Shown: positions 24,901-35,800 of the stretch, one piece after another
Layout of the letters: each line of letters opens with the position of its first letter
How positions within the stretch are numbered: position 1 is the stretch's first letter
Origin: an uncultured Prevotellaceae bacterium
Lineage (GTDB): Bacteria > Bacteroidota > Bacteroidia > Bacteroidales > Bacteroidaceae
Assembly: GCA_947169115.1 (NCBI GenBank)
Contig: CAMVOK010000011.1
Location: forward strand, 28,555 to 92,554
DNA: 64,000 bases
Direction of reading: 5' to 3'
Program-made: the position numbers and the translations under genes
Notes under the pieces: model-generated
What the model was told of the DNA's origin: nothing
What the model saw: only the letters and a program-made list of their open reading frames with translations
Database searches by the model: none

Positions 24901-26427
24901 AATGACAATTCACTCCTGCTCTCCGTGCGCAAGGGCAGCTACAACGGCACTGCCGTCCGCTCGTACAACCGCACTACGGGCGATGCCTCCGGTGACGGTA
25001 TCGGCAGTTGGGGCACAGCCTCCAACTGGGGCAGTGAGATGAATGCCAACGGCTGTAATGCCGATATCCTCTACTATAGCCGTTCTGTCAACGGTGAACG
25101 CGATGTCCTTCTTCACACGCTAACCAAGTCCTATAGTACCTATCGTAAGGACCTGCGTCTCTATATGAGCCTTGACCAGGGAGAGACCTGGAAGGAAATA
25201 TTCCAGTTACAGCCGGGATATGCAGCCTACAGCTCGATGCAGAAACTGGCGAACGGCGACCTGGCCGTCATCTATGAGGACGGCAGCATAGGCAATCAGG
25301 ATAAGCAAGACTGCTATGCCATAAACTACGTAGTCATCAGCAAAGAACTGCTGGAAGAGAAGATCGACGAACAGTATGATGCCTCCCAATGTCCCACGGT
25401 AACGATTACTGACCAAGGCGTTACAAATGGTTCGGCCCCTTATGGAACGTGGTCGCCCGCCAGCGGTTGGGCCAACACCTTCACGAGCAATGCTACATCG
25501 GGTTTGGCAGGTGTGGTGGTAAGTGCCGATTACAATGCCTTCAATCGCGAGTCCGACTATGGTCAGCGCGTGTTCTGCCTGAAACCCAGTGCTGCGGGCG
25601 CCACCGACATCATTACCCTGACGGCTCCCGACGGCTACGTCATCGACGGGTACAGCGTGGGAGGCCGATACTACACCGGTTCGGAGACCTACACCCTGAC
25701 GGCCGAGGACGGCACTTCGGTGGCAGTGAACCTTGGGGCCAGCGGAACTCCCGGCTACCTGACCACCGGCGGACTGAACGCGAAGAGCACAACCATTACT
25801 TTCTCGAACAGCAACAGTTCCAACAGCCGGTATGCTTGTCTCACTCATTTTACGGTTACGCTGCGTGCTGCTACCGACATAGCCTTGACGGCCTGTGGCG
25901 GTCGCTCCTATGCCACGCTCTTCCTGAGCGACGGTGTGACGATGACCGAGGATGTGATAGCCTACAAGATAAGCCTTAACGGCGAATGGGCCGTACCTGT
26001 GGAGCTGGGGCAGGAGATACCGGCCTCAACACCGGTCATGCTCTGTTCCGAGACGGCAAAAACCTCGGCTAAGGCCATTTATAACGGTTCGGCTACGGCA
26101 GATGTCGGTGGGAACCTTCTTGCCGGTAATTCCGTGAAACAGCATGTAGACGGTTATGTTCTAAACATTGTGGAAGGTGTGCCAGGCTTCTACAAGCTCA
26201 GTGCTTCTGGTAAGCTGAATGCCAATCGTGCCTACCTGCCAACAAGCGTTGTTACAGGAAATGTCAAGGGATTTGCCTTCAACTGGGATATTGAAGATGG
26301 AATGGAAACGACGGTTCCCGGAGTACAGTCGTTGGATAAGGCGGTTTACGACCTCAGTGGGCGTCGCATTGAAAAGCCCACCAGGGGAGTGTATATTGTG
26401 AATGGTAAAAAAGTTGTGGTAAAATAA
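18952..26427 (+). CDS. GH20 beta-N-acetylhexosaminidase fused to GH33 sialidase, T9SS cargo
   Basis: A 2491-aa exported protein (signal peptide ending near GIAKAS). The N-terminal 30-470 is a GH20 module: a GH20b-type domain, then the TIM barrel with FHWHLTDNQGFR and HMGADEAG, whose Asp290-Glu291 is the catalytic pair. A jelly-roll-like region follows (about 480-680), then several beta-trefoil/ricin-like modules (about 770-1550: HYYTLCTPLRG, KVYILKTGADRYITDNG, TWYVMSQRSR, FTINNPLTNRGAMMYN). Residues about 1590-1765 form a sialidase-associated beta domain. Residues 1766-2155 are the GH33 propeller: YYRIPT arginine motif; four Asp boxes (STDGGLTW, STDNGASW, SDDKGATW, SLDQGETW); DESKFEI Glu; YAAYSSMQ Tyr. 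The end GVYIVNGKKVVVK is a T9SS tail. It should remove both terminal sialic acid and beta-linked HexNAc from mucin-type glycans. The 3' 2.8 kb is identical to that of the next large gene. Confidence 0.92.
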   Translation: MNKTSIRSFYVMTLMLFFIGMGIAKASTATSLLMPKPHELTENGASFDLNRTVSLDDPTGSSLLASLFTTGSGTASVTVNIVSAATLGTFDYTLAGFDNEGYKLNVTTNDITITAASKTGVIRAAQTLMQLKAATDGAYIPGVEITDYPAFKLRGYMHDVGRSFISFAELKKEIDLLSRFKVNVFHWHLTDNQGFRFESQQYPQLNQASNMTRFAGSYYTQAQCTELEAYAAERGVIVIPEIDMPGHSTAFTNAMGFTMSSDDGKAALKVLLGELASAFPLAPYIHMGADEAGTTAAFVNEMSQYIKETLGRKCIVWNPISGVTINTTNLPYIDMTEMWSTSGTKITGLPNIDCRYNYINHFDVFADLVGIYKSNVYYASQGSAEVAGAITAIWNDRKTATETDIISQNGLYANALATAERGWMGGGNQYIEVGGTTLPNSGTEFEEFVDWERRFLHYKDTWLAGEPIPYVKQTNVKWRITQPFPNGGTASAVFPPEQSTDEVLPDEFTYNNATYTTSMATGAGIYLRHVWGTTVPAFFSSPTLNTTAYAWTYVYSPTAQTAGALIEFQNYSRSENDKAPDAGNWDRKGSRIWVNGTEVTPPTWTNSGVSINSEVDLGNENFPARAPISISLQQGWNKVFLKLPYVNASNIRLNKWMFTFVLTDAAGRNALDNIVYSPIQSLDENVEGVVALIGEVKSYVNEMCGTAIGYYPVSLASTLMAKVSEIEATLQSVLTAQQRTAQETELQTAFDTFKSSLSSQQINQPLVSTSTTTHYYTLCTPLRGTRYVTATGTSSELGGTSALSDLSYWKFVERTDGTFDIVNGLNGSYIAPNSTNNSALMTQTSQPSAGWTVGKAATAGYVSITSGTCQFNQTNKSSSVLSGGYRVFNWGDGTNTTDTGCQYLIEEVDVNLDEEEESDGTKVLNVGSQVTSESDITSGKVYILKTGADRYITDNGTNYDVPNSANSATEASAYYLISNGDGTWKIKNYYTGKYWGVPVYNTALTSVAEASAGAWSLNFSSGVAYPSCPDANTTVRGIDRSSGKVWGWSTGTNNNHKVYIYEVPLSSTAAFEAFGDKEFAVASEPVATVSKGTWYVMSQRSRTTYLFEDVSTHTLKHTQTKPSGLATANANYLVRLVTGSDGNYYIQNGLGNYMGQITASTNVPTTALKEQQHVVAKIGATSGHYYVQCASNNVLLDANDFSQGDPSTVVGWGTTVPTATGGNNDWAFYPVTFAEPWTPTASEVYTINNPLTNRGAMMYNGSSDYVWSSGKSGTFDASDNNCLWVIYPTATDGQYYLYNVGAAKFAIPSGTASEASWVFSSDAVAVTLILQNDGTYKIKTAVTDTYAAVSNSKAGPIINYNDEGGNFVITQVENADQSVAVSAALGKLVDNVTPLSAVPAAGTDGWYVIRIKTHGTYADKYVYPANPEITYNSTAYALTFDHGCNIRPAIDDVTYYTRIFREEGTVYWQMPNGKYLYGNNSKFPVPTFTQSSFSMDYTADKGFRMWGSSRYAVPYLLGSQYFIGETSNSGNAYYDIYPVNLDEAGLVAWQVVVANAGNGTQLTCTRSDVCGQTSVYNGGWFFLPSGVTPATTDFEMEGMVGTPAVDTDAKTVTVTYNPAVCLLPDDVTIIQGNQTTGKGNTMQPLLRIKATPFAACTPTQFSITLTGADQLDKVAVYTTAIDEIMAEGANPQKIGEMAASEGTLSIDVNAAEQGANASLYYWVVADVKSTATEWAAVDASIQGIAYSNASGSDVCDLTAKGDPDGEMRIYKQQTALWTPSHANTTYYRIPTILNTGTNGIVALTDYRHGHPYDLGKNANNGSGAHVIDVVARRSTDGGLTWEPEVTVAAGDGVNAATYGFGDPAIVADADGTLHCLMAAGSASYASGMLHMGYSKSTDNGASWSAVTDIYSSIDKGGLEIASAFTTGGKGVTFPNGRMAFAFLGKVGGTTNIYPLYSDDKGATWHVQPTVAYGGGDESKFEIMNDNSLLLSVRKGSYNGTAVRSYNRTTGDASGDGIGSWGTASNWGSEMNANGCNADILYYSRSVNGERDVLLHTLTKSYSTYRKDLRLYMSLDQGETWKEIFQLQPGYAAYSSMQKLANGDLAVIYEDGSIGNQDKQDCYAINYVVISKELLEEKIDEQYDASQCPTVTITDQGVTNGSAPYGTWSPASGWANTFTSNATSGLAGVVVSADYNAFNRESDYGQRVFCLKPSAAGATDIITLTAPDGYVIDGYSVGGRYYTGSETYTLTAEDGTSVAVNLGASGTPGYLTTGGLNAKSTTITFSNSNSSNSRYACLTHFTVTLRAATDIALTACGGRSYATLFLSDGVTMTEDVIAYKISLNGEWAVPVELGQEIPASTPVMLCSETAKTSAKAIYNGSATADVGGNLLAGNSVKQHVDGYVLNIVEGVPGFYKLSASGKLNANRAYLPTSVVTGNVKGFAFNWDIEDGMETTVPGVQSLDKAVYDLSGRRIEKPTRGVYIVNGKKVVVK

Positions 26428-26636
26428 GAACAGCAGGTTACGTTATGAAAAAGAAAGTATATGTTCCTTTCCGGGTGGAGGTACTGGAAATGGATGTTAA
26501 GAATGCATTTATGGTGACCTCCATGCATGTAAGCGATGAGGAAGTGGAAGGTGGACTTGTGAAGGGTGAATCCTGGTTTGAAGACGAGGATGATGGACAT
26601 ACTATTATAGAATAAAAGGTAAAATCACATGAACGT
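23635..26636 (+). repeat. Direct repeat copy 1 of a 3.0-kb identical block
   Basis: Bases 23635-26636 match 34302-37303 at a constant offset of 10667; I found no mismatch. The block covers the sialidase module, T9SS tail, stop codon, the 56-aa gene and the first bases of the following gene start. Upstream of 23635 the two genes remain homologous but diverged; downstream of 26636 they are unrelated. Confidence 0.92.
26445..26615 (+). CDS. Small 56-aa acidic protein, copy 1
   Basis: The ORF starts 17 nt after the GH20-sialidase stop and encodes 56 aa (MKKKVYVPFRVEVLEMDVKN ... VKGESWFEDEDDGHTIIE). The first residues are basic and the last twenty strongly acidic. No signal peptide or known domain. 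It is an exact duplicate of the ORF at 37112. The K-K-x-Y/V-Y-x-P start and V-K-G plus acidic end resemble the 65-aa protein at 14654, which also directly follows a T9SS cargo gene. Probably translated from the cargo mRNA; function unknown. Confidence 0.65.
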   Translation: MKKKVYVPFRVEVLEMDVKNAFMVTSMHVSDEEVEGGLVKGESWFEDEDDGHTIIE

Positions 26637-26693
26637 GTGTTGCGCCAGAAAAAGTTGACTCTGTGTCAACTTTTTCTGGCGCAACACTGTTTT
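26637..26693 (+). terminator. Terminator: perfect 23-bp hairpin at the repeat breakpoint
   Basis: Perfect inverted arms at 26637-26659 and 26665-26687 (loop TCTGT) are followed by TGTTTT. The hairpin begins at the first base after the 3.0-kb duplicated block ends. It terminates the GH20-sialidase transcript. Confidence 0.85.
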
Positions 26694-26771
26694 GGGTGGG
26701 TTCGGATGCTGATTTTCAAGGGATAGGCTAAATACTCGGCACAATATGTGTGACGAACGAAAAAAAATGCC

Positions 26772-26779
26772 TATATTTG
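26772..26779 (+). promoter_or_regulatory. Promoter (-7 box) of the protease-sialidase gene
   Basis: TATATTTG matches TAnnTTTG and lies 79 nt before ATG 26859. The -33 region is only weakly T/G-rich. The AT-rich leader that follows (TTATAATTTTATAATTATAA) contains no other recognised signal. Confidence 0.6.
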
Positions 26780-26858
26780 TCCCGAATTATACATTTATAA
26801 TTTTATAATTATAAAAGAGAAATAAAAAAGAGAAAATTCAAACACAAATAATCTCAAA

Positions 26859-29800
26859 ATGAAAATGACAATTCTTTTACTCCTATCCGTGTTGTCATTT
26901 GTGATGCCACAGGCAATGATGGCACAGGTCGCGTTGGTAGATGGGCACTATGTTGACCCGAAACAGGGTCTTGAGGCCAACCCAACAAGTAATCCTGACT
27001 GGAGCCTGATGCAAGGCGTAACCGTCAAGAAAGTCGTGAAGGGCAAGCGCAATGCTCCACTCGCAAATGCGACGAGTTATGGTCTGCCCGACCATGTGAA
27101 CAACGGTGCAAACAAGTATTTCCGCAAGCCTGTTGCGAATCAGGCTGGTAACTCCTGCGGTATCACCTCGCGCCACTCCCACATGATGGCCTACGAATTG
27201 AATGCCTATCGCGACAAGGACGGCTCGCTGGCTGAGAACATGTTGCCTGCACACTTTGCTTTCGTTCCGGCTTACAATGAAGATCCCAACAAGGAGGATT
27301 ACGCCAAGTATGTCGGTATTCCAGACGGTGCAACCTTCGGCGGTACGAACTACTCTAGCATCTATGGCGGCCCCTATAGCGAAGGCGGCAATAACTACGG
27401 TCGTATGCAGGGTTACGAGAACTGGCACAAGGCCATGTTTAACCGCATCACCGACAACCCCAACTTCCCCAAAGGTGGCATGACTGAAGAGGGTGCACTG
27501 GCCTGGAAACGCTGGCTCTACAACCACAACGGCGACGAGAGTTTCCACGCAGGCGGTATCATCGGCATCGGTCTTGCCAGTTCAGGACTTGAATATCAAG
27601 CCATTGCTTCCACTACAGTCAATGATGCTGCAGGCGTGACAGGTTTAAACTACCTGACACATTGGGGCACGGGGGTTGACCATGCCATGGTTATCGTGGG
27701 TTATGATGACCGTATCGAGTTCGACCTTGACGGTGATGGCACGTATGGTTCCTCGTCTAACCACTTTGGTCAGAATGAGACCGGTGCATGGATTGCCTGT
27801 AACTCATGGGGTAACTGGTGCAATGGCGGCTTTATCTATGTCCCCTACGCATTAGGAAGTCCTACCTCCACGACTGTTACCAGTGGCAGTTATAGCGGCT
27901 ATAAAGCTGGTGACACCAACGGTTGGACAGGTGAAGTGTATAAAATCCGCAAGAACTATGTTCCCATTCGCACACTCAAAGCGGCTGTTGCCTACAGCAA
28001 ACGTTCGGAGATACAGATATGTGTCGGTATTTCGACGAACCTCAATGCCACATCGCCCGACAAAACTCTGGTGCTGAAGAACCACAACTACCACGGTGAC
28101 TACAATAATGGTGACGGCCCCAATAGTACTAATGTTGACGCAGATGTGCCTATGCTCGGGCAATGGACTGATGGCAAACTGCACACTGAAGCGATGGAGT
28201 TCGGCTACGACCTGACTGACTTCACCGCCGAGTTTGACCAACACAAACCGCTGAAGTACTTCCTGATCATCAACACCAAGAGTGGTGCTTCCGGCAGTGG
28301 ACAGATAGAGTATGCCAGCATTATGGATTACGAGCTTAACGCGAATGGTGTTGAGACTCCCTTTGCCAGCAAAAATGTCAATATCACAAATAATGGTGGA
28401 ACAACGACTATCAGCACCATTGTATATGGCGAAGAAGTCAGCGGCCCTGATAACCTGGCTTTGAGTAGCACAACACTCAGTTGGGATGCCCCACAGGGTT
28501 CGAGCTACACACCTATTGGTTACAACATCTACCAAGATGGCTCGCGCATCGGCACTACCACCTCTCGCAGCTACGACATCGGTTCTGCTACAGGTGTTTT
28601 CTATGTCACCGCCAGCCTTTATGACCTCAATGGTGCAATCTCTGAGAGCCCTGCTTCCAACCTTGTACTAAGGGATATGTCGAGCTCCAAGTTCATCACT
28701 TACATCGGCGACCCCATCACCGCTGTTTCCCAGCTGACGAGTGGGATGTATGTCGTTCTAAAATGTTACGGACGCAATAAGTACGTCTATGACAATGGTA
28801 CATCCAATATTTATCCTATCACTTCCGAGGCACCGGAAATACTTGATTCCGATGATTATAAATACGTGTTCAAGGTAAGTAAATCTGGAAACAACTATAC
28901 CTTCCAATCTGTTAACGGCTACCTTCCAGCCCTTAGTTCCAGTATGAAACCCAGCAATTCGGCAGGTAGCTATACGGTGGCACTGGTTAGCGGAAGTAGC
29001 GATCTCTTCTCTTTGAAAAATGGTAGCTATTATCTTAATGGCGGCGAGGGTAATATCACACAATACACTTTGGATAACAACAGTAAGTTCTATATCTATC
29101 CCGTTCATGTTTCAATACCTGGAACCAATACGCTCAATGTGACTATAGCTGACCCTGGCACGGTATATGCCGGCGTACCTGTGCAACTCAGTTTGGAGGG
29201 TGCAGTGGATATCGCTTCTGCTACATGGACTGTAGCGGGCACGAACTATACTGGTGTTTCACCAGTCGTGACATTCAGCGGCACGGGCTCGAAGACTGTC
29301 AGCTGTACGGCGACTGACTCCAAGGGCAACTCCAAATCGACCTCGAGGAGTATTACCGTATCTGCCGCTCCAACGGCAACGGCAAACTTCTCACTGAGCA
29401 GCGAAAGCACGACGGGTAGCGACCGCATCAGTTTCATCAGTCAAAACACACTTCCTGGCTGTACCTACAGTTGGTCAATGCCTGGTGCAGAAGAAACGAC
29501 AGCCACTACGCGCAACGCTTCGGCCACCTATTTAACGACTGGACAGAAGACTGTTACGCTTACCGTAACCGATGGCAACAGCAACTCTTATACCCATAGC
29601 GAGACCTTTATGGTCAACGTATCGGTACCAAAGTCGAGTTATACCATCTCACCTGCCGTTGTAGTCAAGAACAATCCTGTCACGCTGACCGACAACACTT
29701 TGTATGATCCCACAGCATGGAGTTGGCGTTTCTCCAGCGACAATAATAGCATTACATACAACGGACAAAACGGCACCATCACACCAACGAAAGCAGGTGT

Positions 29801-32800
29801 CTATAAACTCACGTTTGGTACGAGCAATGCTGTTGGTACAGACTTCGTAGACGCAGAACGCGCACTCATTGTCTGCAATAGCGCATCTGGCCAAGGTCTG
29901 ACCTTTGCAGGCGGTGATCAGAACGTGACGGCTTCGCTGTCTTCTGCTTTGACCACGACTTGGACCATCGACTTTTGGTTCAATCCCAAGAGTCTTGGTA
30001 GCACTACGCAAGGCATTACAGGTAGCAAGAATAGCAACAGCTTCACCATCACCTCCGAGGCGAATGGAGTAGCTACGCTTTCTGTGGCTTCACAGAGCGT
30101 GTCCACCGACGAAGCTTTCTACATCTCCAATGAATGGCACCACTATGCTATCACTTTCGGTAGCGGCACAGTGAATTTCTATCGTGATGGTAACCTCATT
30201 AGTTCGAAATCCATCTCTACGAGCAGCTTCAGCAACTACTTCCAGAACTTGAAACTTGGCGGTAGTTCCGCTCCTATGAATGGTAGTATTGACGAGTTCC
30301 GCGTATGGAGCACCACCCTGTCGCAGGCGAATATCCGTTCCTATTGTGTGGCTCCCATCAGTGCATCAACAAGTGGTCTGAAACTCTACTGGCAGATGAA
30401 CCAGAGCACGGGCAACGTAACCGATGCAACGAGCAACAATCGTACAGGAACGCGCAACAATTTCGGTCCCGACGGTGATGCTTGGACAGACTCTGAAGGT
30501 GTGTTTGCCATTGACTTCTCTGAAGCAACTACGCCTACGATATCAGCCACTCAACTCAATCACTACTATGACAACATCTATAGTGTGAGCGATGAACAGG
30601 ATGGCAACCTTCAACGAGCATCCCTCGGAATGGCTTTCGACGGCAACACCTCCACTTATTACCAAAGCAAGTGGGAGATAGGAAACTACTTATCCGAAAC
30701 CAGCTATCCACACTCCTTCATCTTGAAGCGTGGTGCTCTTCACGAAGTAAGCGCTATTAGTATTATTTCGAATACAACGCCAACAAATTGGAGTCATTCC
30801 GTTCCTTCCGAGAAATACGGTCGGGCAAAATACATCACGATTGAGGAGAGCGACGATGCCCTAAATTGGGAATACGTTGACAAGAATGTACGTATGTACG
30901 ATTTGGCTACAAACAATGTTGTCCTGCCTTGGCCTATCACTAAGGAGTATGTACGTTTCTCCTTTGCTGAGCCTCTATACACTGACAATGAATATGTAGC
31001 TCTTCTCATCAACGAGATGAATTTCTACGGCACGGCAGTAGAACCTACTAAGACCAAAGTGCCACTCACATACGTGGCTTGCTCGGACGAGAGTACATAC
31101 TCAGGTGACGAAAAGCCAGGCAGTAACGCTCTTGACGGCAATGCCAGCACATTCTGGCATTCCAGTTGGTATGGCACAGCGGTGACATATCCGCATTCCA
31201 TTACAATTCAGAATGCTAATCTTTCCGACATAGACATGTTCTACTTCTATCAGCAACATAGCTATTCTGGAAATCAGAACGGTAGTTACCGTGCAGGCGT
31301 GCTGAACGTGGAAACGAGTAGCGACAACAGCAGTTGGACGACAGCCTTCGAGGGACTTCGCATCCCATACGGAAATACAGGTTATGTGAAACTGCCAGAG
31401 TCCATCAACGCCCGCTATATCAAGTTGACTTTCACACGCAACCAATCGAGCACTGGCAATGGAACTTACCTCGCCATGAATGAGATCGAAGCCTATGGCA
31501 TGGATACTCAACTGTTGACTAACACCGTCACATGGAACTTGGTTGATGGAAGCGACAACGTATTATATACAGTTTATAAGTCTTATTCCAAAGGCACGGA
31601 GGTAACGGAATATCCCACGGAACTGACCGACTGGGTTGCTCAATATGCAGACCGTTTCGTGGCACTGCCTTCGCTCACACCGTTCACCGTAACACAAGAT
31701 GTTGTAAAAGAAATATCGTATGAATGGACGGGCCCGTTCGATATTTCTACAGTAGGTGATGAGCACTACTATAAACTGAAGATACGCAACGCCCTATACA
31801 TCACTTCCGACTTGATGACAGGCGGACAGCTTGACTGCACCACGACCGACGGTACAGATGACAAATACCGATGGATGTTCTTCGGTGACCCGTTCAATGG
31901 CTTCATCATCCGCAACTACGCTAAGAGTGACAAAGCCCTTGCTGCAGCAAATGGTTCGGCGACAAACGGTTCATCCTTCCCGACATTCGAGGATGAAGGT
32001 ACGCGCTGGATTATCACCAGTTGCACGCAAACTGGCTACACGAACCCGTTTAGTATCGCCCCTGCAGGCACAACAGGTGTCTATTGGAACCAGTATGGCG
32101 GTGTAAGCAACAATCAGGGTGTAAAATATTGGACGGCTAACGGTTCGAATGATGGTGGCGCAGCCATCCAAGCCATTGAGTTGACTCCTGTTGTCTATAT
32201 CACATGGAACGTGCTGGACGGCAGTGGTAACACAGTATTCACGACTGAGTCGGAATATGCTCTTAATTCTACCGTCAGCGCATACCCGACCGCCATGACA
32301 GATTTGGAGAGCCGCTTTATCAGTTATCCGGCACTCTCCAGCTTCACTGCCACCCAAAACAGGAGCGTGGATGTAACCTACTCATGGACGGGCCCGTTCC
32401 AGCTAACTACTGACATCGACAATCCGCATTTGTACTTCTTCAAGTCGGCACGCTATGGTTATTACACTTATGCTCCCGACAGTTCTACGGGAAATGCAAA
32501 GCAATCTTCTCGGACAAAGAACTGGGTTACGCCGCGTGGACGATGGTTCTTTACGGGCGATCCGTTCACTGGTATAGAAGTCCGTCCTTACGCCTATCCC
32601 GAAACAGGTATGGCGAATAGTACGCTTTCTACCACTCCGACGAAGTACATCCCCGCATCTACACCTGATATCACGACGGACTATTGGAGCAACGCACTGC
32701 CCAGCGCATCTTTTGCTTTACTCCTTCCCAATAATACGAGTCAATGTCTCTCCGAATCGTTTGTCGTATATTCTTCCTCCAACATCAACAACGACAAGGG

Positions 32801-35800
32801 TCTTAGTATGGTGGTGGAAGAGGCAGACGACATCTCCATGCTTGTTCCGTCAGGATTGTACCGTATACGCTGCATGGGTAGCGGGCTCACAACGAAGTAT
32901 TGGAAACTTGGCAGTGATCACAAGTTGTACAACAATGGAGAAACAAACAACCCGAACACAGTGTTCCGCATTGAGGAGAATGTGAATGAGAGCAACAATC
33001 TACCTGCTTCGTACTATATTGCTGGCTTCGACGGTGACGAGGCTTGGTATCTGGATAATACGACAACCGCTAGATCTACGCAGTTTACGGCTACACAGAC
33101 GGAAGAGAACTATATGCCTGCACAGATTATATATAATGCCAAGTCTGACGACATTCCGTACTATGCCATCAAGTTAGGGACTTTTGCTTCTCAGGACGAC
33201 TATAGTTATGCCAATACCAATTCTAGCCTAACTTCTGTTGTCGGTTGGTCTTACAACTCTGGCTCAGCCAACGGTTCCGCTTGGGCTATTGAACCTGTGG
33301 TGCGTTTCGAGCCCACCGCAACAGATGTATTCACCATCAACAACACCAACTCCAACCGTGGTGCACTCATTTATAACCCAGATGCTTCAACTAAGTATGT
33401 ATGGTCGAGTGGTAAGAGTGGCACGTTTGATGCTTCGAATGCCAACAGCCAGTGGGTGATTTACCCCACGGGCACCGATGACCAATACTACCTCTACAAC
33501 GTTGGAGCCGACAAGTTTGCCATACCCACAGGCATTGCACAAGGCAGTGGTAATGCTTGGGTATTCAGTGACAATGCCGTGGCCGTGGTCTTTGAAATAC
33601 AGGACGACGGAACGAAAAAGATCAAGATGGCCACCAATCCCGTCAGCGGAACAAACGCTGCCTACATGGCTGTCAGCAACAGCTATACCGGCCCCATCAT
33701 TAACTACAACGATGTGGGAGGAAACTTTACGATTACAAAGGTCGATGGTGATGCCAGCACAGCAGCCAATGCTGCTGTGGCCAAGTTGATTAAGAGCCAG
33801 ACGGCACTTACGACCTATCCTTCCACTTCTGGATGGTATGCCATTCAAATCAAGAGTAAGACTGGTTCGGATAGTTATGCTGGACGCTATTTGCAGAACG
33901 CAACAACCTTATACAATAACCTCTATCCCCTGACCTTCACGGGAGGTGTTGATGTTCAGCCGGCTATTACAGACCCGACTTACTTCACGCACATTGAATG
34001 TACCAGTTGGGATGTCAACACTTGGCAGTTGCCCGATGGACGCTATCTCGTGGATAATGGCTCCAACAAATTCCCCACTCCCTCTGCAACCGCAGGTAAT
34101 GTGATTTGTGGTTACAGTAATGGCAACTACTTCAAAACCAATAACAACTATTATGCTGACCCATACAACAGTAACGCCAACTACTTTATTGGTGAAACGA
34201 CTTTAATGCGTACTGCTTATATCGTTTATCCCATAGACCTTACTGTGGCTGGCCTTGTTGCCTGGCAGGTTGTTGTCACCAATGCCGCTAATGGCGCCCA
34301 GCTGACCTGTACGCGCAGCGATGTGTGCGGTCAGACCTCGGTATATAACGGAGGCTGGTTCTTCCTTCCCTCGGGTGTTACGCCGGCAACCACGGACTTT
34401 GAGATGGAAGGCATGGTGGGTACCCCTGCCGTAGATACTGATGCCAAAACCGTGACGGTAACTTACAATCCCGCGGTATGCCTGTTGCCAGACGATGTCA
34501 CTATAATCCAGGGCAACCAGACCACGGGTAAGGGCAACACGATGCAGCCCCTTTTGCGGATAAAGGCAACCCCGTTTGCCGCTTGCACCCCGACCCAGTT
34601 CAGCATTACCCTGACGGGAGCCGACCAGCTCGATAAGGTGGCCGTCTATACCACCGCCATAGACGAGATTATGGCAGAAGGAGCCAATCCCCAGAAGATA
34701 GGCGAGATGGCAGCCTCAGAGGGAACGTTGTCCATTGATGTGAACGCAGCCGAGCAGGGAGCCAACGCCAGCCTCTATTATTGGGTTGTGGCAGACGTGA
34801 AGAGCACGGCCACCGAATGGGCTGCCGTGGATGCCAGCATTCAGGGCATCGCCTATTCCAATGCCAGCGGTTCGGATGTCTGTGACCTTACAGCCAAAGG
34901 CGATCCTGATGGCGAGATGCGAATCTACAAGCAGCAGACAGCCCTGTGGACCCCCAGTCATGCCAATACCACATACTATCGTATCCCAACCATCCTGAAT
35001 ACCGGGACTAACGGCATCGTGGCACTGACGGACTATCGACACGGCCATCCCTATGACCTGGGCAAGAATGCCAACAACGGCTCCGGGGCTCATGTGATAG
35101 ACGTGGTGGCACGCCGCAGTACCGACGGCGGCCTGACGTGGGAACCGGAAGTGACGGTTGCAGCCGGCGACGGCGTGAATGCTGCTACCTACGGTTTTGG
35201 CGACCCCGCCATCGTGGCCGATGCCGACGGCACCCTCCACTGTCTCATGGCAGCCGGCAGTGCCAGCTATGCCAGCGGTATGCTGCACATGGGCTACTCG
35301 AAGAGTACCGACAACGGGGCTTCGTGGTCAGCCGTGACAGACATATACTCCAGCATAGACAAGGGAGGTCTGGAGATCGCCTCGGCCTTCACCACGGGCG
35401 GTAAGGGTGTGACCTTCCCGAACGGACGCATGGCTTTTGCCTTCCTGGGCAAGGTGGGTGGAACCACCAACATCTATCCTCTATACTCAGACGACAAAGG
35501 CGCAACGTGGCATGTACAGCCCACGGTGGCATACGGCGGCGGTGACGAGTCGAAGTTCGAGATTATGAATGACAATTCACTCCTGCTCTCCGTGCGCAAG
35601 GGCAGCTACAACGGCACTGCCGTCCGCTCGTACAACCGCACTACGGGCGATGCCTCCGGTGACGGTATCGGCAGTTGGGGCACAGCCTCCAACTGGGGCA
35701 GTGAGATGAATGCCAACGGCTGTAATGCCGATATCCTCTACTATAGCCGTTCTGTCAACGGTGAACGCGATGTCCTTCTTCACACGCTAACCAAGTCCTA

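Noticed and set aside
24049..25848. Long minus-strand ORFs (190 and 213 codons) repeated at 34716-36515
   Set aside because: They recur only because the 3.0-kb sialidase block is duplicated; they are antisense shadows of the GH33 module.
25449..25979. 176-codon plus-strand ORF in another frame of the sialidase gene
   Set aside because: Arg/His/Cys-rich out-of-frame reading; the GH33 frame explains this region.
26859..27900. C10 (streptopain/gingipain-like) peptidase for the N-terminal domain of the 3411-aa protein
   Set aside because: The spacing NSCGI ... DHAMVIVGYDD ... CNSWGNW is the C1 papain pattern; no C10 or gingipain caspase-like motif is present.
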